This document shows positions 6,682-12,866 of a stretch of 23,887 nucleotides of DNA, piece by piece (within the stretch, counting starts at the first letter, position 1; every line of letters starts with the position of its first letter). Position numbers and translations under genes: made by a program. The stretch comes from a virus. The stretch lies in IMG/VR virus record IMGVR_UViG_3300045747_000289, positions 1 through 23,887 of that record; one strand, given 5' to 3'. The notes under the pieces are model-generated. The model was not told where the DNA came from. It saw only the letters and a program-made list of their open reading frames with translations, and made no database searches.

Positions 6682-7707
6682 TTACGCTCCTAAAAAGTGT
6701 TGTAGAATTTCGTAGTGGTCTTCGAAGCATTCTTCGCTCTTTACACTTGCAATAGGAACCCACTTTGCCTTTTCAGCATCATCGGCACCTTTAACCTTTG
6801 GCAGTTCACCGTCGGACAATTTGATAAAGAATGCATGTGTAATGATCCGTCCTCGTGGGCTACGGTCAATTGCATCAAAAACCTTACTTCGTACAATGCT
6901 GCCACGGAGGACCGGAGCAGGAACCTTAATCATCGTTTCTTCACGCAGCTCACGCAGCATAGCATCTTCAACAGTGCGGTCAGTATTTGCATTCACATAG
7001 CCCCCGGGCAATGCCCATAGTCCTTTACCGGGTTCTGCACGACGCTTCACCATCAGTACGTGACCGCTTTGGATAACCACAGCATCGGCAGTGCTAAAGA
7101 TTGGCGGGTAGGGCAGCGACTCGTATTGCTTTTTGTAATGTGCAATAAATGCACGTTCCTTGATGATCTGCTCGTAGTCCTTTGTGTCCTTAAAGTAATT
7201 CAGTATATCGAATGTGGACGGTGGAACAACATTCTTAATGAAGTTCATATTCACATCACACCTGAAATACAAGTCTCGAATGTCAGTTGCATCGAGCGGT
7301 TCTAATAGTTCTACTGATTCAAATTCCCATTGCGGAAACATATCTAAGTAGAAACTTGAAGGGTCTTTCTTGTGTCCGATAATGCCAATCTTGTCGCCAG
7401 GCTTAGTATGCTTTGCGACTGCTGCTTGAACACGAACGGCCCATGCTTGATCGTTATACAGACTATCAGGGTTTGGCTCGGTGTGAAACGAAAGTGTTCC
7501 TGCCATTCCGCGGGTTGCTTCGTAGATCATAACCTTTCGCTCTGCGAAAGAAAATGGATTCTTATAAGTACGCGGTTGATTTGCTGAGCCCACAATAAAC
7601 ACAACATTTTTGGCAAGTGCAGTAGCACGTTGAACCAGCAGTAAGTGTGCCGAGTGGAATGGTTGAAAGCGTCCGATTAGGACGAGGGTATCATATTTCT
7701 TAGTCAT
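6682..7707 (-). CDS. Bifunctional NMN adenylyltransferase / Nudix ADP-ribose pyrophosphatase
   Basis: 341 residues. Residues 1-185 are an NMNAT domain with GRFQPFHSAH (12-21) and ATDIR (140-144). Residues 200-341 are a Nudix hydrolase with LPGGYVNANTDRTVEDAML followed by RELREET (to 259), the Nudix box with the small insertion typical of this family. The architecture matches the NMNAT-Nudix enzyme of Synechocystis and of vibriophage KVP40: NMN plus ATP gives NAD, and ADP-ribose is hydrolysed. It is the first gene after the promoter at 7764-7792, in an operon with pnuC. The NMNAT activity duplicates that of the NadR-like protein; the Nudix half adds ADP-ribose removal. Confidence 0.93.
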   Translation of the reverse strand: MTKKYDTLVLIGRFQPFHSAHLLLVQRATALAKNVVFIVGSANQPRTYKNPFSFAERKVMIYEATRGMAGTLSFHTEPNPDSLYNDQAWAVRVQAAVAKHTKPGDKIGIIGHKKDPSSFYLDMFPQWEFESVELLEPLDATDIRDLYFRCDVNMNFIKNVVPPSTFDILNYFKDTKDYEQIIKERAFIAHYKKQYESLPYPPIFSTADAVVIQSGHVLMVKRRAEPGKGLWALPGGYVNANTDRTVEDAMLRELREETMIKVPAPVLRGSIVRSKVFDAIDRSPRGRIITHAFFIKLSDGELPKVKGADDAEKAKWVPIASVKSEECFEDHYEILQHFLGA

Positions 7708-7763
7708 ACATAAATCCTATGTAAAGTATGTGCATCGAGTCTATCTCTTTGCTGCATGTATTT

Positions 7764-7792
7764 ATTATAGCAGGTTTATTACCCGCTGTCAA
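7764..7792 (-). promoter_or_regulatory. Consensus sigma70-type promoter of the NMNAT-Nudix/pnuC operon
   Basis: TTGACA (7792-7787), 17-nt spacer, TATAAT (7769-7764). The -35 box overlaps the stop codon of the zinc peptidase gene. AAACCTGC before the -10 box and AATACAT after it match the promoter at 5625-5653. Confidence 0.85.
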
Positions 7793-8220
7793 TAGAGTTC
7801 GATAGCCCTTCGCAAAATAATTTCTTGTCTGGCAAATGCATCCAATTCCCAAGGCTGATCCAAATACTTTGTTTTTTTAGTGTACTTCTTACCCTTCCAT
7901 ATGCGAGCATTATTGGGTAACATCTGCATAATACCTTTGGAAAGTTGTCTTACATGGACCATTTCGTGTGCAAGAGTTAGTGCGATATCTAACAATGATG
8001 ATTCTGTAACTCGCTTTGGAGGAGTAATGAGCACAAGCATGCAATCTGCAAATTTAAGATCATAAGTTGCACCTATAAACCCTTCGGGAGTGTCCGGAGT
8101 AACTTTGATTAGAACTGCTTTTCTGCTATTAGTAAGTCCGAGTTGGTCAACTATGGACGGCATAATTGCTTCAAACAGTTTGTCAATTTTCTTATTACTT
8201 GCTTCAATTGCGTATTCCAT
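7789..8220 (-). CDS. SprT-like zinc metallopeptidase domain protein
   Basis: 143 residues with HEMVH at 85-89 (zinc-binding HExxH and catalytic Glu) and PWELDAFARQ at 123-132, whose Glu125 is a candidate third ligand. This minimal peptidase with a downstream WExxA motif recurs in phages. Substrate unknown. No signal peptide, so it is cytoplasmic or virion-associated. It is a single-gene unit between the promoters at 8249-8277 and 7764-7792. Confidence 0.75.
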   Translation of the reverse strand: MEYAIEASNKKIDKLFEAIMPSIVDQLGLTNSRKAVLIKVTPDTPEGFIGATYDLKFADCMLVLITPPKRVTESSLLDIALTLAHEMVHVRQLSKGIMQMLPNNARIWKGKKYTKKTKYLDQPWELDAFARQEIILRRAIELY

Positions 8221-8225
8221 TAGAC

Positions 8226-8262
8226 ACCTGTGTTATTACTATAATTACAGTATAACACAGGT
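8226..8262. repeat. 11-bp perfect inverted repeat over a promoter start site
   Basis: ACCTGTGTTAT (8226-8236) and ATAACACAGGT (8252-8262) are perfect complements 15 bp apart, centred near the predicted start site of the promoter at 8249-8277. Layout matches the repeat at 5594-5640, which suggests a common regulator. Confidence 0.6.
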
Positions 8263-8277
8263 TTTACCTTTTGTCAA
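8249..8277 (-). promoter_or_regulatory. Sigma70-type promoter of the zinc peptidase gene
   Basis: TTGACA (8277-8272), 17-nt spacer ending AAAACCTGTGT, TATACT (8254-8249). The -35 box overlaps the stop codon of the Pth2-like gene. Confidence 0.85.
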
Positions 8278-8579
8278 GCCGTCTTTAGCCGAAACTTCTT
8301 TAACGGTGCTCTCTCAGTGCCTCTTAATGGGCGAGTTGCAATCGCAGTGTGCGCACCGATATCTGGCTCAAAGAACATTTCGTAATCGATCTCGTTTTTG
8401 TCCAAACATTCTGCAATTGTGAGCAGGTGTTCTTCGTTAGTTGCTCCACACAATACCATGTAATTAGTACCATCGGATTTGTAACGCATTCCTATCTCGT
8501 CTACAGCATGTGCAGTTTGAACAATCTGTTGCGGTGCCGACAAGTCGCTTCGAACGAACAAATACATGTACGGGTTCAT
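8274..8579 (-). CDS. Pth2-like (peptidyl-tRNA hydrolase 2 family) protein
   Basis: 101 residues. MYLFVRSDLSAPQQIVQTAHAV (4-25) resembles the first strand and helix of Pth2 with His24, and FFEPDIGAHTAIATRPL (69-85) resembles the Pth2 end motif D-x-G-x-T with Asp73 and Thr78. Pth2 enzymes cleave peptidyl-tRNA that drops off ribosomes. The usual Gly-Lys before the AQ/HA helix is not seen, so the activity is uncertain; related domains of unknown activity (DUF2000-like) are possible. Coupled by ATGA to the gene at 8576-8899. The link with the phage tmRNA and ClpX is suggestive. Confidence 0.65.
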   Translation of the reverse strand: MNPYMYLFVRSDLSAPQQIVQTAHAVDEIGMRYKSDGTNYMVLCGATNEEHLLTIAECLDKNEIDYEMFFEPDIGAHTAIATRPLRGTERAPLKKFRLKTA

Positions 8580-8899
8580 TTCTTTGCTCCTTCTAACTTT
8601 GCTGCGATATCGTCGGGAGCATCGAATCCGAAAGTTTTCTTAAACGCTTCTTTACGTGCTTCCAGTCCGGAACTTGTAATTCTCACGCGATTACGAGCAA
8701 GGAACAACGCATTGTGGTACGCGAACCAAGGATCGTTTCCTTGTATGTTTTTACCCTTTGCAGTAAAGCCCCTATCTGCAGGCTTTGTTCGCAAGATGTT
8801 GTAGAGGATTTGATCCGCTGCATCGTGCGCCTTCTTTGCTCTCCAAGTTGAAAGCATAGTAAGGTATTGTTCTTTAGTGATGTTAAATTGGTTTTCCAT
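8576..8899 (-). CDS. Hypothetical protein
   Basis: 107 residues, mostly helical and Lys/Ala-rich (AKKAHDAADQILYNIL; AYHNALFLARNRVRI; ARKEAFKKTFGFDAPDDIAAKLEGAKK). Good Shine-Dalgarno AGGAG 7-8 nt before ATG. It is preceded by an unusually long structured leader (8900-9091). No family recognised. Confidence 0.65.
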   Translation of the reverse strand: MENQFNITKEQYLTMLSTWRAKKAHDAADQILYNILRTKPADRGFTAKGKNIQGNDPWFAYHNALFLARNRVRITSSGLEARKEAFKKTFGFDAPDDIAAKLEGAKK

Positions 8900-9091
8900 T
8901 TGATTTCTCCTGATGTTAAGTGTTTGGAAATTTGATTACTGACTTGAAAAGTGTAATCCACTTAAGGAGGGCCGTTAATATGAATCTACATATTTCCTCC
9001 AATCAAAAGAAAGCCCAAACGTAAGCGATTGCTCGCTACACAGCTCGGGCATTGTTAAATGGTTGATGATCTACATTTGCATGATGTATTT
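8900..9091 (-). other. Structured 190-nt leader region, no ordinary gene
   Basis: Between the promoter at 9092-9120 and the gene at 8899 lie three inverted repeats. GCCC...GGGC (9050-9047 and 9016-9013) encloses an inner stem TAGCGA/TCGCT and is followed by TTTCTTTT (9012-9005), like an attenuator. GGAGG-AATATG...CATATT-CCTCC (9000-8966) forms an 11-bp stem that buries a Shine-Dalgarno sequence and an ATG. AAGTG/CACTT (8963-8949) is third. The minus strand also has GGAGG followed by ATGTAG, a start-stop element. The plus strand has AAGGAGG and a 14-codon frame (8980-9024). An attenuator, small RNA or riboswitch-like element are all possible. Confidence 0.5.
9005..9050 (-). terminator. Possible intrinsic terminator or attenuator
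   Basis: Hairpin with outer stem GCCCGAG/TTTGGGC (7 bp with G-U pairs) and an inner stem, then the U-rich TTTCTTTT. It lies only 35-40 nt after the predicted start of the transcript from 9092-9120, so it would make an about 80-nt RNA if it terminates. Confidence 0.45.
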
Positions 9092-9120
9092 AGTATAGCA
9101 CTATCTGCTTCGACAGTCAA
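9092..9120 (-). promoter_or_regulatory. Sigma70-type promoter inside the end of the glycosyltransferase gene
   Basis: TTGACT (9120-9115), 17-nt spacer, TATACT (9097-9092). It overlaps the last codons and stop of the glycosyltransferase gene and is followed by AAATACAT, as in the promoter at 7764-7792. Confidence 0.8.
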
Positions 9121-10105
9121 TCAGATTATCGCGGAATATTTTCCAAGCATTTTCCCAACTCCAACGCATACTACCGTTTAACACAGTTTGTCTATCTAAC
9201 TGTATGGCGCTTTTAACTGCCGATGTTAAGTCTTCGTCCATACATCCGGTGACACCTTCATCAATAACATCTTCAGGACCTTGACACGGATAAGCGGCAA
9301 CTGGCGTGCCGCACGCCATTGCTTCAATCATTACAATGCCAAATGTTTCCCAACGTGATGGGAATACAAACACATCTGCCAATCTGTAATATTCTGCTAA
9401 ATCTGCACCAATTTTAAAACCTACGAATTCCACATCCGGATATTTCTTTTCGTATGCTGCTCGCATTGGTCCGTCACCGACCATAATCTTACGTGCGCCC
9501 GGATAGTCCAACTCAAAGAAATCTTCTAAATTCTTTTCTTTGCTTACGCGGCTAACACATACTAATGTTACCTGCTTGTTAAGAGCATGGTCGGGATAAA
9601 ATATGCTTCTATCGACTCCGCGTGTCCAAGGAATAATATCCCCATCAAACCCGTGGGCTTGCAATTCTTTAACCATTGAGTCTGTAGTAGTAAGTACCTT
9701 GCCGCTATGCTTGTGGAACCAACGAACAAACTTCCAAGTAATAGATTCCGGTATTCCGAATAGTGCTTTTAGCCCTTCAGGGAATTTAGTATGATAAGCG
9801 GTATTGTGCCTAATATTATATAGTGAAAGATACTTTCTAGCCCACATACCAAGAGGACCTTCTGTGGCGATATGGATATAATCCGGATCGATCTCCGCAA
9901 TCTTCTTGCCCATCTGCCGCGGATAGGTAATCTTGACTTCGTTGTAGCGAGGGCAATCAACATAGCTGAACCACCCGGGATGAAGCACCACAACGTTATA
10001 ATTATCACGAGTCGCGCAAATCTCAATGTTTTTGTAAGTCGTGACAACGCCATTTATTTGGTCCGGTAAATTATCTGTTATTATCAGTATCGTCTTTTGT
10101 TTCAT
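9101..10105 (-). CDS. GT4-family glycosyltransferase, Agt-like
   Basis: 334 residues, GT-B fold, CAZy GT4 type. INGVVTTY (18-24) is the N-terminal Gly loop; HIATEGPLGMWARKYL (78-93) is typical of the lipid and mannosyl GT4 branch; VSRVSKEKNLE (184-194), VGDGP (209-213) and FPSRWETFGIVMIEAMACGTPVA (248-270, with EX7E at Glu253 and Glu261) form the nucleotide-sugar site. It starts 35 nt inside the end of the upstream metallophosphoesterase gene. That pair and order match the PlcP-Agt operon, in which Agt glycosylates diacylglycerol to make glycolipids during phosphate starvation. Modification of host surface sugars is the alternative. It ends with TAG, one of few in the window. Confidence 0.85.
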   Translation of the reverse strand: MKQKTILIITDNLPDQINGVVTTYKNIEICATRDNYNVVVLHPGWFSYVDCPRYNEVKITYPRQMGKKIAEIDPDYIHIATEGPLGMWARKYLSLYNIRHNTAYHTKFPEGLKALFGIPESITWKFVRWFHKHSGKVLTTTDSMVKELQAHGFDGDIIPWTRGVDRSIFYPDHALNKQVTLVCVSRVSKEKNLEDFFELDYPGARKIMVGDGPMRAAYEKKYPDVEFVGFKIGADLAEYYRLADVFVFPSRWETFGIVMIEAMACGTPVAAYPCQGPEDVIDEGVTGCMDEDLTSAVKSAIQLDRQTVLNGSMRWSWENAWKIFRDNLIDCRSR

Positions 10106-10856
10106 CGCTTGCCTGTGTCCAATGTATTATCTCCCAACGTCCGTTGTGATGTTCTACTAATGCAGTCATTGATTCTACCCAATCACCGTCGTTCATATAT
10201 GTAATACCGTCAATTTCTTTAATTTCAGCGTGGTGTATGTGCCCGCAGATTATGCCGTCAAATCCGCGCTTCTTACAGTAGTCTGCTAAATTCTGTTCAA
10301 ACTTAAACATAAAGTCTACAGCTTTCTTAACTCGCGCTTTGAGATATTTACTTAGTGACCAATACCCGAATCCCATCTTGTGGCGAAACCAGTTAAACTT
10401 GCCATTTAGATTTAGGATAAAATCATATGCTTTATCCCCAAGGAACGCAAGCCAAGGAGCTAATCGTGTTATTCCATCAAATAAATCTCCATGCACTACT
10501 AGGTAATGCTTGCCGTCTGCACCAATATGCTCTATTTGATTACAAATTTCGACATGCCCAAAAGAAAACCCATATGGTATCATGGGTCTTAGAAATTCGT
10601 CGTGATTGCCTGCTATATAGACTACGCGAGTACCACGCTTTGCATGTCCTAACACACGTCGGACAACATTTGTATGACTTTGCTTCCAGCGCCACTTGTT
10701 TTGCTGAATACGCCATGCATCTATAATATCGCCTACCATATATAGCGTTTCGCAGGAGTTATGTTTGAGGAAGTTGTTTAGTTGTTCTGCTTTACAGTCC
10801 CTTGTACCTAAATGTACATCAGAGATAAAAATAGAGCGATAAGTTTTGGCTTTCAT
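10071..10856 (-). CDS. Metallophosphoesterase, PlcP/LpxH-like
   Basis: 261 residues with all motifs of the calcineurin-like family: SDVH (12-15), GDIID (42-46), GNHD (83-86), VHGD (121-124) and GHIHH (205-209). YMNDGDWVESMTALVEHHNG (220-239) is characteristic of the branch that includes the phosphate-starvation phospholipase C PlcP, commonly annotated as UDP-2,3-diacylglucosamine hydrolase. PlcP splits phospholipids to diacylglycerol, which Agt then glycosylates. The downstream GT4 gene overlaps by 35 nt, which supports this reading. An LpxH-like lipid A role cannot be excluded. No signal peptide; it should act at the cytoplasmic face. GATAAATA lies 4 nt before its ATG. Confidence 0.85.
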   Translation of the reverse strand: MKAKTYRSIFISDVHLGTRDCKAEQLNNFLKHNSCETLYMVGDIIDAWRIQQNKWRWKQSHTNVVRRVLGHAKRGTRVVYIAGNHDEFLRPMIPYGFSFGHVEICNQIEHIGADGKHYLVVHGDLFDGITRLAPWLAFLGDKAYDFILNLNGKFNWFRHKMGFGYWSLSKYLKARVKKAVDFMFKFEQNLADYCKKRGFDGIICGHIHHAEIKEIDGITYMNDGDWVESMTALVEHHNGRWEIIHWTQASDETKDDTDNNR

Positions 10857-10860
10857 GCCT

Positions 10861-10868
10861 TATTTATC
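10861..10868 (-). promoter_or_regulatory. GATAAATA element (late-promoter-like)
   Basis: Minus-strand GATAAATA directly before AGGC and the ATG of the metallophosphoesterase gene. It resembles the T4 late -10 box TATAAATA with one change; the distance would make the transcript nearly leaderless. Confidence 0.4.
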
Positions 10869-10900
10869 GCTCTAAACTAGGGGCTAAGATTGCAATTAGA

Positions 10901-11062
10901 TTACAAACGTACTATAGCCCATTTTGGTGAAGTAAATGCTTTACCTTCTGCTTTTCTCTTTAAAATTTTGCGGAACTCTTCAATACGGAGTTCAACTAAT
11001 TTCTCAAGATTGTGCTCGATGCAAGCCTTATAAACTTCTTTGATCAATTTGCGTTGTTTCAT
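10901..11062 (-). CDS. Small basic hypothetical protein
   Basis: ATG at 11060-11062 after a good AAAGGAG, 53 codons. The product is helical and very basic (MKQRKLIKEVYKACIEHN; RIEEFRKILKRKAEGKAF), ending SPKWAIVRL. Small proteins of this kind recur in T4-like phages. It could bind nucleic acid (inference). It is the first gene after the promoter at 11091-11119 and precedes the PlcP-like gene by 44 nt. Confidence 0.7.
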   Translation of the reverse strand: MKQRKLIKEVYKACIEHNLEKLVELRIEEFRKILKRKAEGKAFTSPKWAIVRL

Positions 11063-11090
11063 ATTACTCCTTTATCGAAACTGTATAAAC

Positions 11091-11119
11091 AGTATACACT
11101 ATTTATGCGTATACCACAA
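11091..11119 (-). promoter_or_regulatory. Sigma70-type promoter with a small dyad
   Basis: TTGTGG (11119-11114), 17-nt spacer, TATACT (11096-11091). The -35 box lies within the end of the upstream gene. A dyad GTATA-N5-TATAC (11083-11097) covers the -10 box. It drives the 53-codon gene and probably the PlcP-Agt-like pair. Confidence 0.75.
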
Positions 11120-12005
11120 GAGAAGTACCGCAGTGTGCGCAGAACTTTGCATTACGTTTACTTTGTATTCCGCAGGTAGTGCACTTTGTTTTTGTATCAA
11201 CTGTCACTGGATCTAGCACTGGCCTGTTATCAGGAGTTTCGCCTAACAGTTTTAGCACAATGGAATGCTTCTCAACTTCTAACGCACCCATTGTCACATT
11301 TTGAAACTGCTGAGTACTCTTACTGCCTGCTACCGTAATACCGACATCATTTTTCGGAACAAAGCTATCCATTGTAGCGGCACCGTCGTGAACCTCTGAT
11401 GTGATTCCGTTAGTTGCGCAAAATTGATTTATTGCAGCACTTGCTGATGCTTGCATTGTAGCACCATTTTGGCTTGTATCAACTCCACGTAGCGCGCCAC
11501 CGATGTTTACTTGATTAAACATGCCGGCTGCTGTTACGCTAAAACGATCGCCTGCTGTATCTCGAGCAATACTTCCGAAGAATGGACCATGGTACGGTTG
11601 TTGAGGTAATATTTGCTTTTGATACCAATCATTTACATTTAAGGAAGGATATGCTTTTTCAAACTGATATTCAACACGGATAAGACCATCTTCGAGTTTA
11701 ACACCACGAGGACCGTCTTCAATTGCACCAGTACGTTCAATAAACTTAAACTTGTTACCTGCGCTTAGATTCCCATTTTTAACCGAACGCTCGAGATCAA
11801 CTGTTTGACCGGCTCCCAACACGACTCCGCCAGGAACCATATTATCGCCGTCAATGAACACATTAACAACACACCGAACAGTATTAAGATTTTTAAGAAG
11901 GATGCTATATTCAGCACCAAATGGGATATAAACTGTATCTTTGAATTCACGGAGGATTTTGCCCTTTACTTTAATGGAGGCGACCATTTTTTGATTATAC
12001 ATCAT
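11103..12005 (-). CDS. Conserved phage protein with C-terminal zinc ribbon
   Basis: 300 residues. The N-terminal domain (about 8-115) reads as a beta-sandwich: KDTVYIPFGAEYSILLKNL, RCVVNVFIDGDN, then VDLERSVKNGN and KFKFIERTG. This is a recurrent domain in large-phage proteins of unknown function. The middle is low in complexity and rich in Gly, Ala and Asn. The C-terminus (about 274-297) is a zinc ribbon CTTCGIQSKRNAKFCAHCG with four Cys. Two adjacent ATGs follow AAGGA. The gene stands alone behind a leader with two perfect hairpins, which suggests strong or controlled expression, as for a structural or abundant protein. Confidence 0.75.
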   Translation of the reverse strand: MMYNQKMVASIKVKGKILREFKDTVYIPFGAEYSILLKNLNTVRCVVNVFIDGDNMVPGGVVLGAGQTVDLERSVKNGNLSAGNKFKFIERTGAIEDGPRGVKLEDGLIRVEYQFEKAYPSLNVNDWYQKQILPQQPYHGPFFGSIARDTAGDRFSVTAAGMFNQVNIGGALRGVDTSQNGATMQASASAAINQFCATNGITSEVHDGAATMDSFVPKNDVGITVAGSKSTQQFQNVTMGALEVEKHSIVLKLLGETPDNRPVLDPVTVDTKTKCTTCGIQSKRNAKFCAHCGTSLVVYA

Positions 12006-12058
12006 GATTTTCCTTTTTACTGCACACAGACTAAGTGCATATTGTTAAAGTCTGTCGG

Positions 12059-12079
12059 TTTGTAGCCCTGCGCTACAAA
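12059..12079 (-). other. Perfect leader hairpin
   Basis: TTTGTAGC/GCTACAAA arms (8 bp) with a 5-nt loop, 54 nt before the start codon of the gene at 12005. No U-tract follows on the minus strand, so a leader stability element is likelier than a terminator. Confidence 0.5.
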
Positions 12080-12087
12080 TTTATTTA

Positions 12088-12109
12088 TTAGGGAGACAAT
12101 GCTCCCTAA
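12088..12109 (-). terminator. Perfect hairpin after the gene at 12116, possible terminator
   Basis: TTAGGGAG/CTCCCTAA arms (8 bp) with a 6-nt loop directly after the stop of the 12116-12478 gene. The following minus-strand sequence is TAAATAAATTT rather than a pure U-tract, so termination may be weak; that A/T stretch also resembles a late promoter. Confidence 0.5.
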
Positions 12110-12115
12110 TGTGAT

Positions 12116-12478
12116 TTAGAATCCCAAGCCGGTCTTGTAAGAAGTTGTGCTTCCGACAAATTGGCGCTTCCACGACCATTCATCGAGTACTAGTTGGTTG
12201 AATATATCTTCTTCAACTTCGATTACGTCTTCAATGGATAGTTCTAACATACGAATCGCTCGTTTGTAGCTATCTTCAAAAGATTCCGGAGTTGTTGGCC
12301 AATGTTTAAAATTCTTAATAGTAGTATTATCGTTTGCGATTTTAGAATTAGCTTCGGCTACTTTAATTACAAGTTGTTTATAATCAATGACAGCTTCTAC
12401 GTATTCTGCAATGTGCTTTTCTTTGTTTGCACGAACAATGTCTAGAAGCTCTAGACGTTTCATTTTAATTGCGTTCAT
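12116..12478 (-). CDS. Conserved phage helical protein
   Basis: 120 residues from the ATG at 12476-12478 (MNAIKMKRLELL), preceded by GAGGAAA. The open frame extends upstream through the tRNA gene, but that part is tRNA sequence and is rejected. The protein is a long helix or coiled coil (KRLELLDIVRANKEKHIAEY) followed by SFEDSYKRAIRMLELSIEDV and a conserved-looking end FNQLVLDEWSWKRQF. Proteins with this pattern are common in T4-like phages of aquatic bacteria; function unknown. Confidence 0.75.
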   Translation of the reverse strand: MNAIKMKRLELLDIVRANKEKHIAEYVEAVIDYKQLVIKVAEANSKIANDNTTIKNFKHWPTTPESFEDSYKRAIRMLELSIEDVIEVEEDIFNQLVLDEWSWKRQFVGSTTSYKTGLGF

Positions 12479-12515
12479 AACGTTTCTGTTTCCTCTTTGC
12501 ATAATGTTATCCTGT

Positions 12516-12591
12516 TGGTGCGATATGAGAGAATCGAACTCTCGACCCGGGAGTTTAGAAGTCCACGCTCTAACCACTGAGCTAATACCGC
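12516..12591 (-). tRNA. tRNA, anticodon counts as CTA (or Arg-TCT if shifted)
   Basis: A 76-nt cloverleaf with encoded CCA. Acceptor GCGGTAT/ATATCGC (7 bp, one G-U), D arm GCTC-AGTGGTTA-GAGC, T arm GAGAG-TTCGATT-CTCTC, 5-nt variable loop, A73. By standard numbering the anticodon arm is TGGAC-TTCTAAA-CTCCC, which puts U33 before C34 U35 A36, i.e. an amber (UAG) decoder, with A36 A37 A38. The anticodon stem pairs only in its three central positions; positions 27-43 and 31-39 mismatch. A one-base shift gives TCT (Arg) but pairs worse. Either it is an unusual suppressor-type tRNA or a decayed tRNA-Arg. It has its own promoter at 12600-12627. Confidence 0.8.
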
Positions 12592-12599
12592 ATATATAC

Positions 12600-12627
12600 A
12601 GTATAACACAAAACTACAATATTTCAA
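12600..12627 (-). promoter_or_regulatory. Sigma70-type promoter of the tRNA gene
   Basis: TTGAAA (12627-12622), 16-nt spacer, TATACT (12605-12600), with the start expected only a few nt before the tRNA 5' end at 12591. The -35 box overlaps the bS21 stop codon. Confidence 0.75.
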
Positions 12628-12866
12628 TATAGCTTTGGAGGTAATTGTTGATCGCGTAGTTGTTTTTTTAGACGGGCTTTTGCAGCACCTTTTTTACGCT
12701 TACGTTCTGTTGTGGGCTTTTCGTAAAATTCATGTTTCTGAACATCCAACAGGAGACCAGCATCTTCTACTTTTTGTTTTAGCTTACGCAGGGCAACGCT
12801 AATATTAGCGTCGCCTACTTCTACTTTAAGTCCAGTAAGCTTAGGACTGTTCGGATTTTTTGCCAT
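12624..12866 (-). CDS. rpsU: Ribosomal protein bS21
   Basis: 80 residues with the bS21 pattern: a short N-terminal strand (LKVEVGDANISVALRKLKQKV), the conserved two-helix body with KHEFYEKPTTERKRKKGAAKARLKK, and a basic C-terminus. bS21 is a small-subunit protein near the 3' end of 16S rRNA that helps initiation. Phage copies may replace the host protein and favour phage mRNAs (inference from the family). The N-terminal 12 residues (NPNSPKLTG) are an extension. It starts 26 nt inside the end of clpX, so the two are co-translated. Confidence 0.9.
   Translation of the reverse strand: MAKNPNSPKLTGLKVEVGDANISVALRKLKQKVEDAGLLLDVQKHEFYEKPTTERKRKKGAAKARLKKQLRDQQLPPKLY

Noticed and set aside
5594-7792. 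NadR or NrtR operator, or an NAD riboswitch, controlling the salvage operons
   Set aside because: The dyads do not match the operator motifs I know, and the leaders are too short for known NAD riboswitches.
12479-12577. N-terminal extension of the 12116-12478 gene through the tRNA
   Set aside because: The extension translates tRNA sequence; a start with a GAGGAAA ribosome site lies at 12478.
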